The notes: generated by a model not told the origin, from the sequence alone. 64,000 nt of DNA from UBA8401 sp041665525 (GCA_041665525.1 JBAYIS010000012.1:26568-90567), one strand, 5' to 3'. Counted from the first letter of the stretch, positions 46,665 through 55,722 are shown. Numbers and translations are program-made.

Positions 46665-47162
46665 TTAACTGTTTTTCTGCCGATAGAATGTAATCAAATC
46701 CGTATTTATCGGCGTGCCTCCGCTCTGTCGAACAAGCGTCGTTATCTGCCCGCGGTGATATGACGAATGGTTGACCAAATGCTGCAGCGACTGCCAGACG
46801 AACTGCGACACCTGCTCCCCTTTCAGATTATGGAACGTCAGCAGACGGGTAAGCTCGGCATCGTGTAATGCATCAAGATACTTTTTCCAGCCCGCTTCTA
46901 CTTCTCCCCATTTCGCTTTGACTGATGCGTAGGTCGGATACTGTTCCTTCTTCATGAATACACCCGGATCCGCCCCGTTCATCCTCTGCAGCCAGATATC
47001 CTCCGCACCGCAGAGGTGCACCAGAGTTCCGTGAATGCTTCCGAAACTGTTTTTTAAATCGCTGTACTGCTTTTCTTCCGACAAAGATTCCACCGCCTTC
47101 AACGTGCCGGCATTGGCCCACGCATTGAATCGAAATAATGTTTGAAAATCCTGTGTATTCAT
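46665..47162 (-). CDS. DinB-family metal-binding protein
   Basis: This 165-residue four-helix-bundle protein of the DinB/YfiT superfamily carries the three metal-binding His residues expected for the fold (His49 in LVHLCGAEDIWL, His132 and His136 in HLVNHSSYHRGQ). Relatives include thiol-dependent S-transferases; the substrate is unknown. It is not the DNA polymerase of the same name. GGAAGGAG lies before the ATG. A fragment of a second copy of its 3' end is found at 41073-41147. It follows the sulfatase-family gene by 22 bases and may be the last gene of the mutS operon. Confidence 0.88.
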   Translation of the reverse strand: MNTQDFQTLFRFNAWANAGTLKAVESLSEEKQYSDLKNSFGSIHGTLVHLCGAEDIWLQRMNGADPGVFMKKEQYPTYASVKAKWGEVEAGWKKYLDALHDAELTRLLTFHNLKGEQVSQFVWQSLQHLVNHSSYHRGQITTLVRQSGGTPINTDLITFYRQKNS

Positions 47163-47184
47163 TGTTGCTCCTTCCTAACGATCA

Positions 47185-48987
47185 TTAATGCTGGGTTGAT
47201 TGCATGGAGATCGTGTCAACCTCCAGTATATATTGTTTGATACTCTTCTGTTCCGCTGCAGTCAATCGTTGCCAAATATTATTCCGTTCGCCGGCATCCG
47301 TGCGGAAATCATACGCCTCGTACTTCGCAATTCCATCCTTCACTGTTTCGATATATTTGATGGAATCGATGACGACTGCTTTCGTGTCGATCATATCCTT
47401 CCCGACGATCGGGATGATACGATTCCTGCCAACAGACTGAAATAATGAAACACCGCAAAACTTCATTCCCGGATCGTTTTTCTTGTTCAGGCCGAACAGG
47501 TCCATCATCGTCGGGAAAAGGTCGAGATGCGATGTTACCGCTTTCGAATTCTGCCGAAGAGCGTCTCGTTTTTCCTTTGGAAATCCAGGCGGCAGATAGA
47601 TCCACAACGGCACTTCCACATCCTCGGTATACAGCGTGTTCAAATGGCCCAGATGACCCCGCTCACCGAACGCTTCACCGTGATCGGAGGTGAAAATGAT
47701 AACTGTGGAATCGAGCAATCCTGCCCGCCGAAAGGAATTGATATAGGACCGCAACAGACCGTCCTGTTCGCGGATGGTGTTGTCATACAGGTCCACAACG
47801 GCGGAATCGGGAGTCGAAGTGAAATATTCCGCTGACGGTTTTACTGTGTAAGGAAAATGGGTATTGTTGAACTGGATGATGCTGAAAAACTTCTCACCGG
47901 ATTGTTTCTCATGAAACGAACGTACCATTCCGGCAAACTCTTCATCATCAACTCCCAGGTCGTTGAATTGCGGCAGCGTCAATTTTTCCTGACAGAGAAA
48001 CGTATCCAGGGATGTGTTATATACCAGATCGATGTTGCTCCGCTGCATCGATTGTGACGAGAAGAAGTATGTCTTCACATCGGACCAGTGTTTGAGATAA
48101 TCGTAAATGAACGGCTGATCTGTTTTTCGGATGGTGAAAACGCCGGAGAGCAACACCGGAATTGTATACTGGGTCGACACGGTATTCGTGAAATGATGAT
48201 CAAATTTAATGATGGAGCCGGCCGCGATCATACTATCCTGGAACGGTGTGGTAGGGCGCCGGTAACCATACGAAGAGAGGCTTCTGCTCCTCACACTTTC
48301 ACTAAGGATCAGGATGCAGTTGTACTGCGCTTTCATTTGCGGCCGTTCTTCAATGGTGAATCGGCGGCGGACATATCCATGACGCACTTCGAAGGATGAG
48401 CCGAACCACCGTTCCTGCAATGCATATTTGATGGAAAAAACAGTTGCAGGAGTAATGGAATAACTTGCAGGCGCAAATCGGACATTATTGTTGAAGACTA
48501 TGATCAGCAAAAAAAAGATTCCAATAATGGAGAAACGGAAACGGGACGAGAGCTGATCCATTCCCCGTAACGCTTTTGTGAAAATGACATACTGCAGCAA
48601 AAAAAGAAAGGCGAAAACAGCTCCCTGTATCCAGGTAACACTCGATCCTATTAAGGAAAGAGCGTCCGCAGTATGATCGAGTAGATAATTTACTGAATAC
48701 GGATTCGGCAGCACGCCGAAGTAGAAATAATGCCCATACGCTATCAGCTGGATAACGGTAAGGATGGCAACGGCAATTGCCGTTACAGTTTTTCTTCGAT
48801 GATGGAATTGAGAAACGATCCAAACTGCAGTGAAACAGATCGTCCATTCAAAAATAAATGAATAGAGAAAGTGTTGAAAAAGCGGCAGTTCCAACAGCCG
48901 GAGATAATTGAAACGAAGAATGAGATCCAGCACAAACACAAACAACGGCAGGAATGATAATGCAAGTATTGACCGGCGAAAGCTCAT
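47185..48987 (-). CDS. Sulfatase-superfamily membrane enzyme (phosphoethanolamine transferase-like)
   Basis: This 600-residue protein has about five N-terminal TM helices (1-190) and a periplasmic alkaline-phosphatase-fold domain. It resembles EptA/LtaS-type transferases, which move phosphoethanolamine or phosphoglycerol onto envelope glycans or lipids. Visible motifs are ILILSESVRSRSLSSYGYRR, the likely nucleophile stretch NTVSTQYTIPVLLSG, IQFNNTHFPY, and the metal-binding IIFTSDHGEAFGERGHLGHL. No formylglycine sulfatase motif (C/SxPxR) is present, which favours a transferase. It starts 24 bases after mutS ends. The substrate is unknown. Confidence 0.85.
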   Translation of the reverse strand: MSFRRSILALSFLPLFVFVLDLILRFNYLRLLELPLFQHFLYSFIFEWTICFTAVWIVSQFHHRRKTVTAIAVAILTVIQLIAYGHYFYFGVLPNPYSVNYLLDHTADALSLIGSSVTWIQGAVFAFLFLLQYVIFTKALRGMDQLSSRFRFSIIGIFFLLIIVFNNNVRFAPASYSITPATVFSIKYALQERWFGSSFEVRHGYVRRRFTIEERPQMKAQYNCILILSESVRSRSLSSYGYRRPTTPFQDSMIAAGSIIKFDHHFTNTVSTQYTIPVLLSGVFTIRKTDQPFIYDYLKHWSDVKTYFFSSQSMQRSNIDLVYNTSLDTFLCQEKLTLPQFNDLGVDDEEFAGMVRSFHEKQSGEKFFSIIQFNNTHFPYTVKPSAEYFTSTPDSAVVDLYDNTIREQDGLLRSYINSFRRAGLLDSTVIIFTSDHGEAFGERGHLGHLNTLYTEDVEVPLWIYLPPGFPKEKRDALRQNSKAVTSHLDLFPTMMDLFGLNKKNDPGMKFCGVSLFQSVGRNRIIPIVGKDMIDTKAVVIDSIKYIETVKDGIAKYEAYDFRTDAGERNNIWQRLTAAEQKSIKQYILEVDTISMQSTQH

Positions 48988-49011
48988 TGGATTATTGATC
49001 AGCCCGATGGT

Positions 49012-51735
49012 TCATTTCAGATTTTCCTTCACCTTAGCAAGGAATTTCAATGCTTCTAACGGTGTCATCGCATTGATGTCGATTTTATTAATCGCCTCTC
49101 TCAGTTCATCATCCTTCATTTCAAACATTGTGATCTGCGGTGTGCTGTCGAGTTTCGACACTCGGCGTTTTATTTTCCGTACATCGGAAGGATCCGACGG
49201 CTGTTCGCCGTGCGGCGTTAATTGCGACGCTTCCAAGTTCTCCAATATCTTCTTTGCACGATCGGTTAACGACACCGGCAATCCGGCCATCATCGCGACC
49301 TGAATCCCATAGGAATGATCCGCCGTCCCCGGTGTGACCGTGTGGAGGAAAATGACCTTGTCACCGTATTCTTTTACATCCACTTTGTAATTTTTAATGC
49401 GGGGATAGAGCGAAGCGAGTTCGTTTAATTCGTGATAGTGTGTGGCAAACATCGTCCTGGCGCCGCTCTGTTCATGCAGATATTCTGTCAACGCCCATGC
49501 GATGGAAATACCGTCGAATGTGCTTGTGCCGCGGCCGACTTCATCTAACAGAATGAGGCTTCGCTTTGTTGCACGGTTGACGATGTTCGCCGCCTCATGC
49601 ATCTCCACGAGAAATGTGCTTTCCCCGCTCGCAATATTATCACTCGCACCAACTCTGGTAAAAATATTGTCGACTATTCCCACCACCGCCCGCTCAGCAG
49701 GAACGAAACTGCCGATTTGCGCAAGCAAAACGATCAATCCCGCCTGCCGAAGATAGGAAGATTTACCGCTCATGTTCGGACCGGTAATAATCAGAATCTG
49801 CTGCTCCGTTGTATCCACCTGCACAGAGTTCGGAATGTACTGTTCGCCAACCGGAAGCAGTTGTTCAATCACCGGATGCCGTCCGTTCTCAATGATGAGT
49901 GCATCTCCATCGTTCACTTCCGGTCTGGTATATCTGTTTTCAACCGCAACCTGTGCAAGTGAAACCAGGCAGTCCAGCGTTGCAATCTGCTGGGCGTTGG
50001 ATTGGATAATGCCGGCGAATTGCGAAGCATACAAACGGAGTTCGTTGAACAACCGTGTCTCGATCGCAAGGATCTTTTCATCGGCATTCAGCACTTTATC
50101 TTCATACTCTTTCAGTTCCGGTGTGATATACCGCTCTGCATTCGTCATCGTCTGCTTGCGGATGTAATCGGCGGGGATCTTGTCCTTATGCGTGTGCGTG
50201 ATCTCGATGTAATAGCCAAACACATTGTTGAAACCTATTTTCAGCGATGAAATGCCGGACCGTTCACGTTCCTTCACCTGAAGATTCGCAATCCAATCCT
50301 TCGCGGAGAATGAGAGCGAACGGAGTTCGTCCAATTCCTTGTTGAATCCTGCTCGGATCACTCCCCCGTCTTCAAATTTCATCGGAGGATCGTCCGCAAT
50401 CGCACGAGTAATGGCATCGGTCAATTCTTCCAGCGTGTGAAGTTTTGAATCAATTTCTGCTAAAGTAGAAGTGTCGTCGCGAAGTGTTTTTTGCTGAAGC
50501 GATCCCTCTTTGTCAATTTGGAGATTGCCGCGTCTTCCCGATTCCATCGGGACTCCTCGCAATGACTCACCAAAAAGAATATTCTTTATCTTTGGTATGC
50601 TTTGCAAAATCCTTTTCAACGCCAGCATTTCCCGCGGATTCGCCCGGCTCGTTGCAATGCGGGCGATCAACCGCTCCATATCCCCGATTTCGGAAAGTTC
50701 GGACTGCAAATTCGTCCGCAATGTCGATTGTTCCACCAATGTCGTAATACCAGAAGAGCGCCAATGGATCTGATCGATCTTTTTCAATGGATTGTTCACC
50801 CATTTCTTCAGCAGCCTTCCCCCCATCGGTGTGCTGGATTTGTCCAGCACCGAGAAGAGTGTCCCATCCAGCGAACCGCCGAGTGAGGAAGTGATCTCAA
50901 GGTTCCGTTTGGTGGAAGGATCGAGCACGATTGTTTCTTCAATGGAATACGGTACGATCTTCTGTATATGGGCGAGATTCGCTTTTTGTGTTTCATTCAG
51001 ATAGTGCATCACTCCGCCGGCGGCTATAATGCCGATGCTCATACCGTCGATGCCGAATCCTTTTAACGACTGTGTCTTGAACTGCTGCAACAGTTTTTCA
51101 TTGCCGTAATCGAACTGAAAGAGCCAATCATCCAATGATGTATACAAACCAGCGAAATGTCCCCGCAACACACCGGAAAACGATTCCTTATCTCTTTTTT
51201 GAACCAACAGTTCCGCCGGTGCAACAGATGAAAGTATTTCCGGCAGTTGACGGAAAGGAAATTCGGAAATATAAAATTCGCCTGTGGAAATATCGACGAA
51301 CGAAAATCCTACAGGATCGTTGGCCGCGGCAATAGCGCTCGGCAGAGCAACGCAGGCGAGAAAATTGTTTTGTTTTTGATCGAGTATCTTGTCGGAAAAC
51401 GAAACTCCCGGCGTCACTACTTCAATCACATCCCGTTTTACAATACCTTTGGCAAACTTCGGATCTTCCAACTGTTCGCAGACAGCTACGCGAAGACCTG
51501 CTTTCAGTAATTTCGGCAGGTAGGTTTCCAGCGCGTGATACGGAAATCCCGCCAGCGGCGTTTCTCCGCCATCCCCTGCTTTCCCCCGCCGTGTCAGCGT
51601 GATCCCGAGGACTTTTGATGCGGTTTTTGCATCCTCATCGAACGTTTCATAGAAATCCCCCATCCTGAACAGCAGGATCGTATCAGGATATTTTGCCTTC
51701 ACCGAGGCGTATTGCTTCATTAAGGGGGTGGACAT
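49012..51735 (-). CDS. mutS: DNA mismatch repair protein MutS, with an in-frame repeat insertion
   Basis: MutS binds mismatches and starts methyl-independent or MutL-dependent repair. The 907 residues contain the mismatch-binding N-terminus (the Phe-x-Glu motif is in MGDFYETFDEDA), connector, core, clamp (SGISSLKIGFNNVFGYYIEIT) and the ABC-type ATPase with GPNMSGKSS (~651) and LLDEVGRGTSTFDG. It is longer than usual. At residues ~391-405 the sequence SLRGVPMESGRRGNL is the translation of a palindromic GTCATTGC-type repeat (50523-50566) inserted in the core/lever region between two helices (IKNILFGE and LAEIDSKL). All key motifs remain intact, so the protein is likely functional. Confidence 0.95.
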   Translation of the reverse strand: MSTPLMKQYASVKAKYPDTILLFRMGDFYETFDEDAKTASKVLGITLTRRGKAGDGGETPLAGFPYHALETYLPKLLKAGLRVAVCEQLEDPKFAKGIVKRDVIEVVTPGVSFSDKILDQKQNNFLACVALPSAIAAANDPVGFSFVDISTGEFYISEFPFRQLPEILSSVAPAELLVQKRDKESFSGVLRGHFAGLYTSLDDWLFQFDYGNEKLLQQFKTQSLKGFGIDGMSIGIIAAGGVMHYLNETQKANLAHIQKIVPYSIEETIVLDPSTKRNLEITSSLGGSLDGTLFSVLDKSSTPMGGRLLKKWVNNPLKKIDQIHWRSSGITTLVEQSTLRTNLQSELSEIGDMERLIARIATSRANPREMLALKRILQSIPKIKNILFGESLRGVPMESGRRGNLQIDKEGSLQQKTLRDDTSTLAEIDSKLHTLEELTDAITRAIADDPPMKFEDGGVIRAGFNKELDELRSLSFSAKDWIANLQVKERERSGISSLKIGFNNVFGYYIEITHTHKDKIPADYIRKQTMTNAERYITPELKEYEDKVLNADEKILAIETRLFNELRLYASQFAGIIQSNAQQIATLDCLVSLAQVAVENRYTRPEVNDGDALIIENGRHPVIEQLLPVGEQYIPNSVQVDTTEQQILIITGPNMSGKSSYLRQAGLIVLLAQIGSFVPAERAVVGIVDNIFTRVGASDNIASGESTFLVEMHEAANIVNRATKRSLILLDEVGRGTSTFDGISIAWALTEYLHEQSGARTMFATHYHELNELASLYPRIKNYKVDVKEYGDKVIFLHTVTPGTADHSYGIQVAMMAGLPVSLTDRAKKILENLEASQLTPHGEQPSDPSDVRKIKRRVSKLDSTPQITMFEMKDDELREAINKIDINAMTPLEALKFLAKVKENLK
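50523..50566 (-). repeat. GTCATTGC-type palindromic repeat inside mutS
   Basis: On the minus strand the segment begins GTCATTGCGAGGAG, has a hairpin TCCCGAT-GGA-ATCGGGA, and ends GGCAATC. The first 14 bases are identical to those of the elements at 55516 and at the right end of 45437-45620. It is read through in frame by mutS. Confidence 0.85.
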
Positions 51736-51771
51736 AGATATTGCGCAATTGCAGGGTTATCAAGATTGCAA

Positions 51772-51802
51772 AATCCCCGATGTCTGTGCGACACCGGGGA
51801 TT
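51772..51802. repeat. Stem-loop just upstream of mutS
   Basis: AATCCCCGATGT (51772-51783) and ACACCGGGGATT (51791-51802) pair over 12 bases with one mismatch and a 7-base loop. It is 37 bases before the mutS start, with no T-run after it on the minus strand. It may be an mRNA leader structure. A second inverted repeat (GTCACGAAGT/ACTTCGTCAC) lies near 51898-51921. Confidence 0.5.
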
Positions 51803-51968
51803 ACTATAATGGCTTCAAGGTAAAAAAATAATAGAGGGGAAACAAGAAAGGGTATTGGTATATGGTCTCTTAATTTGGAACTCTAGAAGATCGTCATGTC
51901 ACGAAGTGATGACTTCGTCACTGACGAATGTCAGCATCTTTCCTCATCAATGATGACACCCCCAAATG

Positions 51969-53480
51969 TTATTGAACCGCCTCCCGGGAGAGTTTCACCA
52001 ACGAAAAGAGGACGAAAGCGAAGCAGATGGCCACATACAGATACAGCACTTCAATAATGTTTCGGTAGCTGATGAACGACCAAATGCTTATTGCCGTTAC
52101 TCCTGCAATCAACACAATCGTCGCAATGATTGACCAGTGTACTCTCATTCGGACAACCGATACACCCGTCAGGAAAACTGAGACGATCAGTAAACCACTC
52201 CAGATAAAGAGATTTCGTGTGTAAAATCGCTGTTGGAGAACTGCCGCAATAACGCTGCTGATATAGGTTCCGTTAACGGGATTATAACGCTGCTCGGAGG
52301 CGTTGATCCAATCAACGACAACAACTTTATTGGTGAAAGTATTTTTGAAGCGCTCCAGGTTTGGTATCACATCATCCGGAGATTTGTACATTGCCGTGGG
52401 ACTGTACACATCTTCCCAGTAATGCACCGAATCTTCGTCGCTGTGATCTTCCGGTCCCCGGAAGATACTGCGGTTCGCAGAAACCTGGGCAAACGGGATC
52501 CGCATTCCGTAATTATCGGAATATGCTCTTCCTTCTGGTGTAACGGGAATTCGCAGTTTGCCGATTACCACTTCATCGCCGATCCGTTCTACCCGTGTGG
52601 AGTCGGGAATATCAAAGTATTTTCTCGCGACGAGGATGCTGGCATCAATCTCATGATACTTCCGTTTGCCAAGAGGCCATTCGATCAACGGAATCCAATG
52701 GATGATATTGTTGTTCAGATAATTTTCCGGATCAGCGTCGATCTGATCCGATGAAAAAACTGTCCTGGTTGTGTCGGCAAAATATGTTCTGTGCTTGTTC
52801 GGTCTGTCGTCCGGCGTGGATTCCGCAACAACATATCCAAGCGATTGGATTTGTCGTAACAACGTATACGCCCTGTCCATCATCTTCGGTGTGGCCGGAA
52901 TTCCGTTGGGAAGCTTGAATACCACAGTTTTTGCACCGGCACTCCGCAGGTCTTTCGAAATTTTCAGTGCATTCTCCAGATATTCACGCAAATTATTGTC
53001 TTCCGTGAACAATGCAAAACGAACGACAGGTGCATCCTGCGGCAAAGTTTTTTCATAGCTCTGCGCGAAAAGCGGAACCGAAAGGAAGAATTCTTCCTTT
53101 CCTTTAAAGACATTCAGGTAAAAGAGTATGGAAACAAATAAGACAACTACACCTCCCCATGTAAAATAGAGTAGTAATGCTCTTCCTCGTTCGGACATGT
53201 GCATCGTCAGATAGTACCGCACTGTCGCAATGATGCCTTCCCGATGGAATCGCAATACCAATGCTGTTGGATGGCTGCCGGAAGCCGCAATGAAAAAGAA
53301 TATTTTGGACATCTGGGTGATCAAAACGAGTGCTCCGGTATATAAGAGAATGAGCGACAACAGCGTCCCATCGACCGGGAAGTTATACTGTTCTTGGATC
53401 TGCCAATTCAACACCATAATCGCAAGCAAGAACAGTCCTGTCAGCACAAGTCGTAAAATATACTTTAAGATAGTGTTCAT
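51969..53480 (-). CDS. Membrane protein with CHASE2-like extracytoplasmic domain
   Basis: This 503-residue protein has three N-terminal TM helices (about 8-30, 38-65, 105-125), a large extracytoplasmic domain (~130-415) and three C-terminal TM helices. The outer domain resembles CHASE2 sensor domains: DAPVVRFALF near its start, the LLRQIQSLGYVV helix, FRGPEDH, and a closing NKVVVVDWINASEQRYNPVN segment. No kinase, cyclase or other output domain follows. AAAGGA precedes the ATG. It is the third gene of a sigma factor-anti-sigma trio, 22 bases downstream of the anti-sigma gene, so it may sense an envelope signal for that pair. Confidence 0.7.
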   Translation of the reverse strand: MNTILKYILRLVLTGLFLLAIMVLNWQIQEQYNFPVDGTLLSLILLYTGALVLITQMSKIFFFIAASGSHPTALVLRFHREGIIATVRYYLTMHMSERGRALLLYFTWGGVVVLFVSILFYLNVFKGKEEFFLSVPLFAQSYEKTLPQDAPVVRFALFTEDNNLREYLENALKISKDLRSAGAKTVVFKLPNGIPATPKMMDRAYTLLRQIQSLGYVVAESTPDDRPNKHRTYFADTTRTVFSSDQIDADPENYLNNNIIHWIPLIEWPLGKRKYHEIDASILVARKYFDIPDSTRVERIGDEVVIGKLRIPVTPEGRAYSDNYGMRIPFAQVSANRSIFRGPEDHSDEDSVHYWEDVYSPTAMYKSPDDVIPNLERFKNTFTNKVVVVDWINASEQRYNPVNGTYISSVIAAVLQQRFYTRNLFIWSGLLIVSVFLTGVSVVRMRVHWSIIATIVLIAGVTAISIWSFISYRNIIEVLYLYVAICFAFVLFSLVKLSREAVQ

Positions 53481-53502
53481 ACGTTCCTTTCGTCTTCTGT
53501 CA

Positions 53503-53922
53503 TCATTGTCGGTTTAAGGGAAATGGCGATGAGAATTGCGGAGCATTGATCATCGGCGAATCGAGTCGCTGCGCAGTGCTTTGTGATCCCTCCGTATGGA
53601 GCGCAAGGAAGAACACGATGCTTATCATAAAAACCAGTACACCGGAAAGAATCGCCGACGGAATGGAAACAGCAATTCGCCGGTTGATCGCCGGAACTTC
53701 CTCCGCCTGGATTCCCAGGATGTTAAATTTCCGGTCGAGCTCCGCCGGTGCGGGAATATGACGGATGGCGGCCGCCGCATCGTGAACAGTTTTTGTCTGC
53801 ACAAGAAATTTCCGGCATTCAGTACAATCCGCAAGATGAGCGAAGAGCGGTTGCAACAATTCGGGGGATAGTTCATTATCGAGAAATTCGTTAACAAGCT
53901 CTTTTGCCGTTATGCAGTTCAT
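53503..53922 (-). CDS. Anti-sigma factor with zinc-finger (zf-HC2) domain
   Basis: This 139-residue single-pass membrane protein should hold the preceding ECF sigma factor inactive. The N-terminal anti-sigma domain has FLDNELSPE and the zinc ligands in FAHLADCTEC (H-x3-C-x2-C). One TM helix (AILSGVLVFMISIVFFLAL) and a short, featureless outer tail follow. Its ATG overlaps the sigma factor stop codon by 4 bases, the usual stoichiometric coupling. The outer domain is too short to sense much alone, so the CHASE2-like neighbour is a candidate sensor. Confidence 0.88.
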   Translation of the reverse strand: MNCITAKELVNEFLDNELSPELLQPLFAHLADCTECRKFLVQTKTVHDAAAAIRHIPAPAELDRKFNILGIQAEEVPAINRRIAVSIPSAILSGVLVFMISIVFFLALHTEGSQSTAQRLDSPMINAPQFSSPFPLNRQ

Positions 53923-54509
53923 AGCTTCCTTCTTTCCATGTACGGCGTAAGCATTGTGTTCAATGCAACACGCGATTTAAATAATTTCGATTTTACTGCA
54001 CTCACTGTGGAGTCCGTTGTCCGTGCGATCTCTTCGTAGGACAATCCTTCCGTTTCCCGGAGCAGATATGCCTCCCGATATGCCGGTTTCAATGCGCCAA
54101 CCGCTCTCTGCAGATGTTCCGACAGCTCTCCCTCCAGCGCAATTGATAAAGGATTCGATGCATCAAACACCGGTTCATCATCCTCCAGACGTTCCATTGG
54201 GACAATTTTTTCCCGGCGAAGCACTATCAACACTTCGTTACGCGCAATGGCAAAAAGCCACGATCTAAAGGCCATTCCCTGTTGCAGCGAGTGGATTTTC
54301 GTCATCATCTTCAGGAACGTTTCCTGCGTCGCATCCTTCGCAGCTTCAGCATCTCCAACCATCCGGAAACAGAAGGAATAGATCGTATCCTTGTGCTTAG
54401 TATAGAGCTTCGCCCCGGCATTCAGGTGCCCGTTGCGGAATTGCACTGTCAATTCTTCGTCAGAAAGAGTATCCATATGATAGAGTGCGTTGTGAGTTTC
54501 TTTGGTCAT
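53919..54509 (-). CDS. ECF-type RNA polymerase sigma factor
   Basis: This 196-residue sigma-70 factor has region 2 (AGAKLYTKHKDTIYSFCFRM, then DAEAAKDATQETFLKM and FRSWLFAIARNEV) and region 4 with the HTH LSYEEIARTTDSTVSAVKSK. There is no region 1 or 3, as in ECF factors. A short charged N-terminal extension precedes region 2. It is the first gene of a sigma/anti-sigma/CHASE2-like operon and is divergent from the csgG-like gene 113 bases away, which makes that gene a candidate target. No typical ECF autoregulated -35 (AAC) could be assigned with confidence. Confidence 0.93.
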   Translation of the reverse strand: MTKETHNALYHMDTLSDEELTVQFRNGHLNAGAKLYTKHKDTIYSFCFRMVGDAEAAKDATQETFLKMMTKIHSLQQGMAFRSWLFAIARNEVLIVLRREKIVPMERLEDDEPVFDASNPLSIALEGELSEHLQRAVGALKPAYREAYLLRETEGLSYEEIARTTDSTVSAVKSKLFKSRVALNTMLTPYMERRKL

Positions 54510-54550
54510 TATAAAGATGCACAGGAACGGCGAAAGTTGCCAAATTAATT

Positions 54551-54579
54551 TTGCCTTTACCGCCTATTCTCTCTATATT
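54551..54579 (+). promoter_or_regulatory. Promoter of the csgG-like gene
   Basis: TTGCCT (54551-54556), 17 bases, then TATATT (54574-54579), 43 bases before the ATG. The -10 matches the tRNA-Asn and clpC promoters exactly. Confidence 0.65.
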
Positions 54580-54622
54580 TTCGCGGGGGAGTTGAATAAA
54601 TCAAACAATATTAGAGGCAATA

Positions 54623-55507
54623 ATGAAAACTACTGCATTCTTTCTAACCGTATTCCTTTTGGTTTCATTTTCCGACGCGCAACTGAAAAAACGGGTTGCC
54701 GTTTCTGTTTTCGAAGACCGGTCCGGCTCCGGCTATAATCATTTGGGATCCGGTGTTGCCGATATGCTGACGACTGCTCTGGTAAAGAGCGGCAAATTCA
54801 TCGTTATCGAACGTGCAGAACTGGACAAAGTGTTGGAGGAACAAAAACTCGGCGAGAGCGGACTGGTCACCCCCGAATCCGCCCCGAAAGTGGGAAAACT
54901 GCTCGGCGCTGAACTCTTTGTGGTGGGAAGTGTCTCTGAATTCGGGACAAAAGAAAGCAACGTCGGCGGAAGCGTACCGTTGTTCGGTGCTGCATTGAAA
55001 ACGAAAACAGCCCGTGCTGTTGTCGATGTCCGCCTGGTCAATACAACCTCCGGCGAAATTATCGCCGCCGAAACAAAAGAAGGAAGCGAATCGACCACCG
55101 GCGTATCCGTCAGCTATGAGGATATCGATTTCAACAATATGGACAGCTGGGACGATACCGATGCCGGAAAAGCAACTCGCGAAGCAGTGGACGGTGTTGT
55201 GGAACTGATCACCGAAAACATGAAAAACATTCCCTGGTCGGGAAAAGTGTTGAAGGTGAATGCGGACGGCACGCTGCTGATGAAACCAGGATCGGATGGA
55301 AACGTGAAACCCGGAATGGAATTCGATGTGTTCCGTGTCGGTGAAGATGTCATCGATCCTGATACCGGCATGTCCCTCGGTGCCGAAGAAACAAAAGTTG
55401 GCTCGATTAAAGTGACCGACGATGCATTAAAAGGAAAAGCAGCGAAAGCAAAAATCACCGAAGGAAAAGACTTTAAGAACAACGACATCGTGCGCGAACA
55501 GAAGTAG
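54623..55507 (+). CDS. CsgG-family secreted protein
   Basis: This 294-residue protein belongs to the CsgG/curli-assembly-like family (KRVAVSVFEDRSGSGYNHLG, the VIERAELDKVLEEQKL helix, GAELFVVGSVSEFG). True CsgG forms an outer-membrane pore for curli subunits. The signal peptide (1-19) ends SDAQ with no lipobox Cys, unlike classical CsgG, and no other curli gene is present, so the function is uncertain. A C-terminal domain (~205-294, GKVLKVNADGTLLMKPGSDG) may be a nucleotide- or peptidoglycan-independent beta domain. AGAGG precedes the ATG. Its last 41 bases are repeated at 55682-55722 beyond a palindromic element. Confidence 0.85.
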   Translation: MKTTAFFLTVFLLVSFSDAQLKKRVAVSVFEDRSGSGYNHLGSGVADMLTTALVKSGKFIVIERAELDKVLEEQKLGESGLVTPESAPKVGKLLGAELFVVGSVSEFGTKESNVGGSVPLFGAALKTKTARAVVDVRLVNTTSGEIIAAETKEGSESTTGVSVSYEDIDFNNMDSWDDTDAGKATREAVDGVVELITENMKNIPWSGKVLKVNADGTLLMKPGSDGNVKPGMEFDVFRVGEDVIDPDTGMSLGAEETKVGSIKVTDDALKGKAAKAKITEGKDFKNNDIVREQK

Positions 55508-55722
55508 ATTTTTTTGTCATTGCGAGGAGTGGCGCCAATGGCGCCACGACGAAGCAATCCCCGAACGTAAAAACAGATTGCTTCGTCCCGCAAAGAATGC
55601 GGGACTCGTCACAAAGTGACCACCTGGCCCTTAGGGCCTTTGAGGCAATGACACTTTTTTTTATATGTAAGCAAAAGATTGAAAGACTTTAAGAACAACG
55701 ACATCGTGCGCGAACAGAAGTA
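55466..55722 (+). repeat. 41-bp direct repeats of the csgG-like 3' end around a palindromic element
   Basis: Bases 55466-55506 and 55682-55722 are identical over 41 bases (starting AAAGACTTTAAGAACAACGA and ending GAACAGAAGTA). The first copy is the gene's real end; the second is followed by an A that gives a TAA stop. Between them is the element at 55516-55652. Confidence 0.9.
55516..55652. repeat. GTCATTGC/GCAATGAC palindromic element (137 bp)
   Basis: Ends are GTCATTGC (55516-55523) and GCAATGAC (55645-55652), with T-runs outside both. Inside is a chain of perfect small inverted repeats: GTGGCGCC-AAT-GGCGCCAC, GAAGCAATC/GATTGCTTC (55551-55584), GTCCCGC/GCGGGAC (55585-55605), GTCAC-AAA-GTGAC (55608-55620) and GGCCC-TTA-GGGCC. 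It reads as two or more REP-like half units joined together. Confidence 0.85.

Noticed and set aside
55516..55652. Simple terminator after the csgG-like gene
   Set aside because: The T-runs and hairpins could end transcription, but the multi-hairpin structure and shared ends with other copies show it is foremost a repeat element.
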